Shown: positions 5,812-8,777 of the stretch, one piece after another
Numbering within the stretch: the first letter of the stretch is position 1
Layout: each line of letters starts with the position of its first letter
Assembly: GCA_943324575.2 (NCBI GenBank)
Contig: CALPMD020000036.1
Coordinates: forward strand, 1-8,777
Direction: 5' to 3'
Length of the DNA: 8,777 nt
Source of the DNA: Akkermansia muciniphila
GTDB taxonomy: Bacteria > Verrucomicrobiota > Verrucomicrobiia > Verrucomicrobiales > Akkermansiaceae
The notes under the pieces: model-generated
The model's database searches: none
Told to the model about the DNA's origin: nothing
Seen by the model: the letters and a program-made list of their open reading frames with translations, nothing else
Program-made: the position numbers and the translations under genes

Positions 5812-8166
5812 TTACTTGCGTTTGCGAGGTTTGGATTTTTTGAGGTTGCTTTCGTGATAGCGGCTGCGCGAGGAGGGCCCGACCTTGGCGGCCGGCTGCG
5901 TGTGTGGCTTACCGGGCTTTTTGGCCGCAACGGGGCGCGTCGGCATGCCGTAATGGGTGCCTGCACTGGTAGGCTTGCCAGCGACGGCGAAGTCCACAAA
6001 GCGTTTGTCGAAGTCAATGCGAGTGACGCGTAAAGGGATGCGCATGCCGAGCTGAATGACTTTGCCATCCATGGAGGCCCAAGCCATGCGGTGGGCTTCG
6101 AAACGCCAGCGGCCTTCGGGGAGGTCTTCGCGCTTGACGACGCCGCGGACGCCCATGTCGGGAATTTCGACCATCAAGCCCATGGGGCGGACGTCGGTGA
6201 TGAGGCCGTCGAAAAGCGGCGGTTTTTCGGAGCTAGCGACGCGGTCAAGGTATTCGAGCAGCTTGATTTGCTTGGTCTCGCTTTCGGCATCGGCGGAGGT
6301 GCGTTCGGTGTCGGAGATGTGGCGGGAAATCTCTCGCAATTCGGCCTGCGACGGGGTAACATCGTGGCGCTTTGGGGGATTTTGCAAGAGCGGTTGCAGG
6401 GCGCGGTGGACGATCAGATCGGCGTAGCGGCGGATCGGGCTGGTGAAGTGGCAATAGTCGCCTTTGGCTAGGCCGTAGTGGCCGATTGGCTCGGCGGAGT
6501 AGGCCGCGCGTTTGAGGCTTTTAAGCAGGCCGAGCTTGATGACGTGTTCTTCGGGGCTGCCCTTGGAGGCGTCGAGCAACTTCTGGATGTGCGCGCGGTT
6601 GGTGAGGTCGCCGGGGCGGTAGCCGTGGGCTTTGGCGGTCTCGACGTAGTCGAGCAGGCGCGAGGGATCGGGATCTTCGTGGATGCGATAGATCGCGGGT
6701 TTCATGCGGTCTTTGAGGATTTTTGCGACCGCCTCATTGGCGGCGAGCATGCATTCTTCGACGAGTTGGTGGCTGGCGGTGTGGATCACCGGATCGGCGA
6801 CAACGGCGCGTCCTTGATCGTCGAGGCGAATTTTGATTTCGGGCATTTCCAGATCCAGCGCGCCGTGGGCAAAGCGGCGTTGTCGCAGGGCGGAGGCGAG
6901 TTTCCAGCCTTCTTGGACCATGGGGGCTAGGGTGGGGTCGGAGCCGTTGGGTGCGGGCTGGCCGTCGAGGATGGCTTGCGCTTGTTCGTAGGAGAGCTTG
7001 GCGCGGCTATGAATGACCGCATCAATGAACTTGGCCTGGGTAATCTCTCCGGTGGGAGAGATGTCGAGCAGGGCGCACTTGGTCAGGCGGTCAACGTCGG
7101 GCTTGAGGGAGCAAATGCCGTTGCTCAGTTCGGTCGGCAACATCGGCAGGACGCGATCCACAAGGTAGGTCGAGTTTCCGCGCTCAATGGCTTCTTGATC
7201 CATAGGACTGCCGGGTTTGATGTAGTGGGAGACATCGGCAATATGGACGGCGAGTGACCAGCCGCGGTCGGTTTTTTTGAGCCAGATGGCGTCGTCGTGG
7301 TCCTTCGCATCCGCAGGGTCGATGGTGATGACGAGTTTGTCGCGCCAGTCCTTGCGGCGGGCGATTTCGTCGGGATCAGGGTCTTCTGGGACGGCGCGGG
7401 CTTCGGACAGCACTTCCTCGGGGAAGGAGGTGCGTAAGCCGTAACGATGAATCACCGAGACCATGTCGACGCCGGGATCACCGGGCCAGCCCAAGACTTC
7501 GATCACGCGGCCACGCGGGGTGACGTTGCGATCAGTCCAGTCTTCAAGATCGACGACGACGAGTTGGCCCGACTGGGCGGTGGTGTCGCCGATGAGATCG
7601 ATTTTGCCCTCAACCGCCTTGTCGTCGCAATCGATCCAGCCGTGTTGGTTTTTTTTGCGAAAAATGCCAACGAGGCGACCAGAGCGGCGGGCGAGGACTT
7701 TCTCGACCTTGCCGCGGATTTCATCGCCAGGGTCGGGGCTGAATTCGCTGCGGGTGCGGAAGGGCCGCGCTACTGGACGGATGAGGGAAATGCTCACGCG
7801 GTCGCCATCCAGCGAGGTGGCGACATCGCGGCGGTTGACGAGAATGCGCGAGTGAACAGTGAAGTCCAAGCCCGTGGCGAGATTCTGCGGGTCGGTGAGG
7901 TCGGGGAAAAAGAAGGCGTGGCCCTTTGGCTGGAACTTGAGCGTGCCGGAGAGTTGGTTTTGAGGAGTACTGGCAAGGAGGTAGGTGGATTTCTTCGCCT
8001 CGACCAGTAGGCCTTCCTTGATCAGGGCATCGAGGGTTTTGCGCAGTTCTGTGATCTGGGTTCCGGGCAGTCTAAGGCTTCGGGCCAGCTGCGACTTCGA
8101 AAGCGGGTTGCCGCTGGCGGTGCGCAGGGAATCGAGGACGGAATCTCGCAGATTTTTGCCAAGCAT
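5812..8166 (-). CDS. rnr: Ribonuclease R
   Basis: This 784-residue exoribonuclease of the RNase II/R family degrades RNA from the 3' end, including structured RNA, in the cytoplasm. Domain order is complete: an N-terminal winged-helix region (about 5-65), cold-shock-like RNA-binding domains (about 72-225), and the RNB catalytic core (about 250-595). A C-terminal S1 domain (about 650-727) follows. The metal-binding motif TIDPADAKDHDDAI (281-294) has all four expected aspartates: Asp283, Asp289, Asp291 and Asp292. The late core motif FTSPIRRYADLIVHR (574-588) is intact, and GHYGLAKGDYCHFTSP is typical of the family. After S1 comes a basic Lys/Arg-rich tail (about 731-784), seen in many RNase R proteins and likely to help bind structured RNA. 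The N-terminal helix-turn-helix and the length favour RNase R over RNase II. ATG 8166 is preceded by AGAGG about 12 bp away. The gene is transcribed alone. Confidence 0.97.
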   Translation of the reverse strand: MLGKNLRDSVLDSLRTASGNPLSKSQLARSLRLPGTQITELRKTLDALIKEGLLVEAKKSTYLLASTPQNQLSGTLKFQPKGHAFFFPDLTDPQNLATGLDFTVHSRILVNRRDVATSLDGDRVSISLIRPVARPFRTRSEFSPDPGDEIRGKVEKVLARRSGRLVGIFRKKNQHGWIDCDDKAVEGKIDLIGDTTAQSGQLVVVDLEDWTDRNVTPRGRVIEVLGWPGDPGVDMVSVIHRYGLRTSFPEEVLSEARAVPEDPDPDEIARRKDWRDKLVITIDPADAKDHDDAIWLKKTDRGWSLAVHIADVSHYIKPGSPMDQEAIERGNSTYLVDRVLPMLPTELSNGICSLKPDVDRLTKCALLDISPTGEITQAKFIDAVIHSRAKLSYEQAQAILDGQPAPNGSDPTLAPMVQEGWKLASALRQRRFAHGALDLEMPEIKIRLDDQGRAVVADPVIHTASHQLVEECMLAANEAVAKILKDRMKPAIYRIHEDPDPSRLLDYVETAKAHGYRPGDLTNRAHIQKLLDASKGSPEEHVIKLGLLKSLKRAAYSAEPIGHYGLAKGDYCHFTSPIRRYADLIVHRALQPLLQNPPKRHDVTPSQAELREISRHISDTERTSADAESETKQIKLLEYLDRVASSEKPPLFDGLITDVRPMGLMVEIPDMGVRGVVKREDLPEGRWRFEAHRMAWASMDGKVIQLGMRIPLRVTRIDFDKRFVDFAVAGKPTSAGTHYGMPTRPVAAKKPGKPHTQPAAKVGPSSRSRYHESNLKKSKPRKRK

Positions 8167-8247
8167 GGCTTGAGTTTGCCTCTAACTGCCCGTCTCCGCA
8201 ACGGCAAACGCAGGGGAAAAACGATTGCGCCCAGAGGAAAGCACGTT

Positions 8248-8279
8248 AGGATTATCTATCCTGAGCTTTCCAAAAGTAA
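8248..8279 (-). promoter_or_regulatory. Candidate rnr promoter overlapped by a small inverted repeat
   Basis: On the minus strand GATAAT (8256-8251) matches five of six bases of a -10 box. Exactly 17 bp upstream lies TTACTT (8279-8274), a poor -35. Transcription would start near 8243, giving a leader of roughly 75 bases before rnr. The -10 lies inside the inverted repeat AGGAT-TATCT-ATCCT (8248-8262), which could be a binding site for a regulator. The rest of the 177-bp divergent gap (8167-8343) shows no better promoter for either gene. Confidence 0.25.
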
Positions 8280-8343
8280 TTGGAAGCTTGTGATTTGATC
8301 GAATCTCGTATTGGCTGAGTCTCTGCGAACAGCCCACTCTATC

Positions 8344-8777
8344 ATGAAAACCCAAGCACCACGCCGCCAGAACGGCTTTACCCTAGTTGAACTTCTGGTC
8401 GTGATCGCCATCATCGCCGTGCTGGCGAAAGTGGGGTTTTCAGCGGGCGTCTCAGCGATCCAAAAGGCCAAGAAAACCACCGCACTCGCGACTTGCGTCG
8501 CGCTTGAGACGGCGGTGAATAACTTCTACACGGAGTATGGGAGCATGCCGAAGGATGCGATTGCTGCGGATACGCAAGTGGCAGTGGCAACGACAACGAA
8601 CCCGACAACGACGGCTGACCTTACAGTGCTCAATGCCTTGCTGGGTATTGAAACCATCGCGACGCCGCTGAACACGAGAGCGATTAAGTTTCTCTCGGTG
8701 AAGGAAGGCAAAGCGAACAAAAACGGTTTGATTTATAACGCAGCCGGGACCGCTGTGACCGGCCTTTATGACCCATG
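8344..8777 (+). CDS. Type II secretion / type IV pilin-like pseudopilin, C-terminus cut by window edge
   Basis: The visible 144 codons begin MKTQAPRRQNG, a short basic leader. FTLVELLVVIAIIAVLA follows, the classic prepilin N-terminal methylation and cleavage signal. Prepilin peptidase should cut after Gly11, and mature Glu5 (residue 16), needed for assembly, is present. The hydrophobic helix runs to about residue 40, then an amphipathic helix leads to a globular part with NNFYTEYGSMPKD, a pattern common in GspG/GspH-like proteins. The last readable residues, GLYDP, match the GLYDPWG motif seen near the end of many verrucomicrobial pseudopilins, so little is probably missing. The protein would sit in the inner membrane and periplasm as part of a secretion pseudopilus or pilus. 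No other secretion gene is visible. No clear Shine-Dalgarno precedes the ATG; it is divergent from rnr. Confidence 0.93.
   Translation, partial: MKTQAPRRQNGFTLVELLVVIAIIAVLAKVGFSAGVSAIQKAKKTTALATCVALETAVNNFYTEYGSMPKDAIAADTQVAVATTTNPTTTADLTVLNALLGIETIATPLNTRAIKFLSVKEGKANKNGLIYNAAGTAVTGLYDP

Noticed and set aside
6056..8010. Several long plus-strand open frames opposite rnr
   Set aside because: They are antisense shadows produced by the high GC content and codon bias of rnr; the minus-strand protein carries intact catalytic motifs.

Overview
The window looks like a chromosomal segment from a Gram-negative bacterium, most likely of the Verrucomicrobiae. Three things point there: a lone pseudopilin with a GFTLVELLVVIAIIAVLA N-terminus and a GLYDP motif, a secreted protein I cannot place in any family, and generally weak Shine-Dalgarno sequences. 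The lineage is inferred from gene style only; there is no rRNA or tRNA here.

Left part (1-3898, minus strand): the front of a surface-polysaccharide operon. In transcription order it encodes a membrane-bound initiating sugar-phosphate transferase (3898-3098), a left-handed beta-helix acetyltransferase (3062-2562), a PLP-dependent DegT-family sugar aminotransferase (2562-1459), and a Wzz/GumC-type chain-length protein (1407 to beyond position 1). The first three genes are tightly packed, and acetyltransferase and aminotransferase overlap as TGATG. The aminotransferase and acetyltransferase would make an N-acetylated amino sugar nucleotide, the transferase would load a first sugar onto undecaprenyl phosphate, and the Wzz-like protein would control polymer length or export. 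An 18-bp perfect palindrome resembling a Fur-type operator precedes the chain-length gene.

Middle (3899-4783): 885 bp between divergent genes with no convincing gene. It holds small hairpins in the operon leader, a cluster of four G-runs, an inverted repeat around a TATAAT, and an 11-copy 21-bp minisatellite (4399-4629).

Right part (4784-8777): an orphan secreted protein on the plus strand (4784-5671), then ribonuclease R (rnr) on the minus strand (8166-5812), convergent with it. A divergent pseudopilin on the plus strand (8344 onward) is cut by the right edge. rnr is visibly GC-rich, while the polysaccharide operon and the noncoding middle are AT-richer, so the operon may have a separate history.

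I see no phage, insertion sequence, CRISPR array or toxin-antitoxin pair. The least explained parts are the minisatellite region, the orphan secreted protein beside it and the palindrome at 1420-1437.
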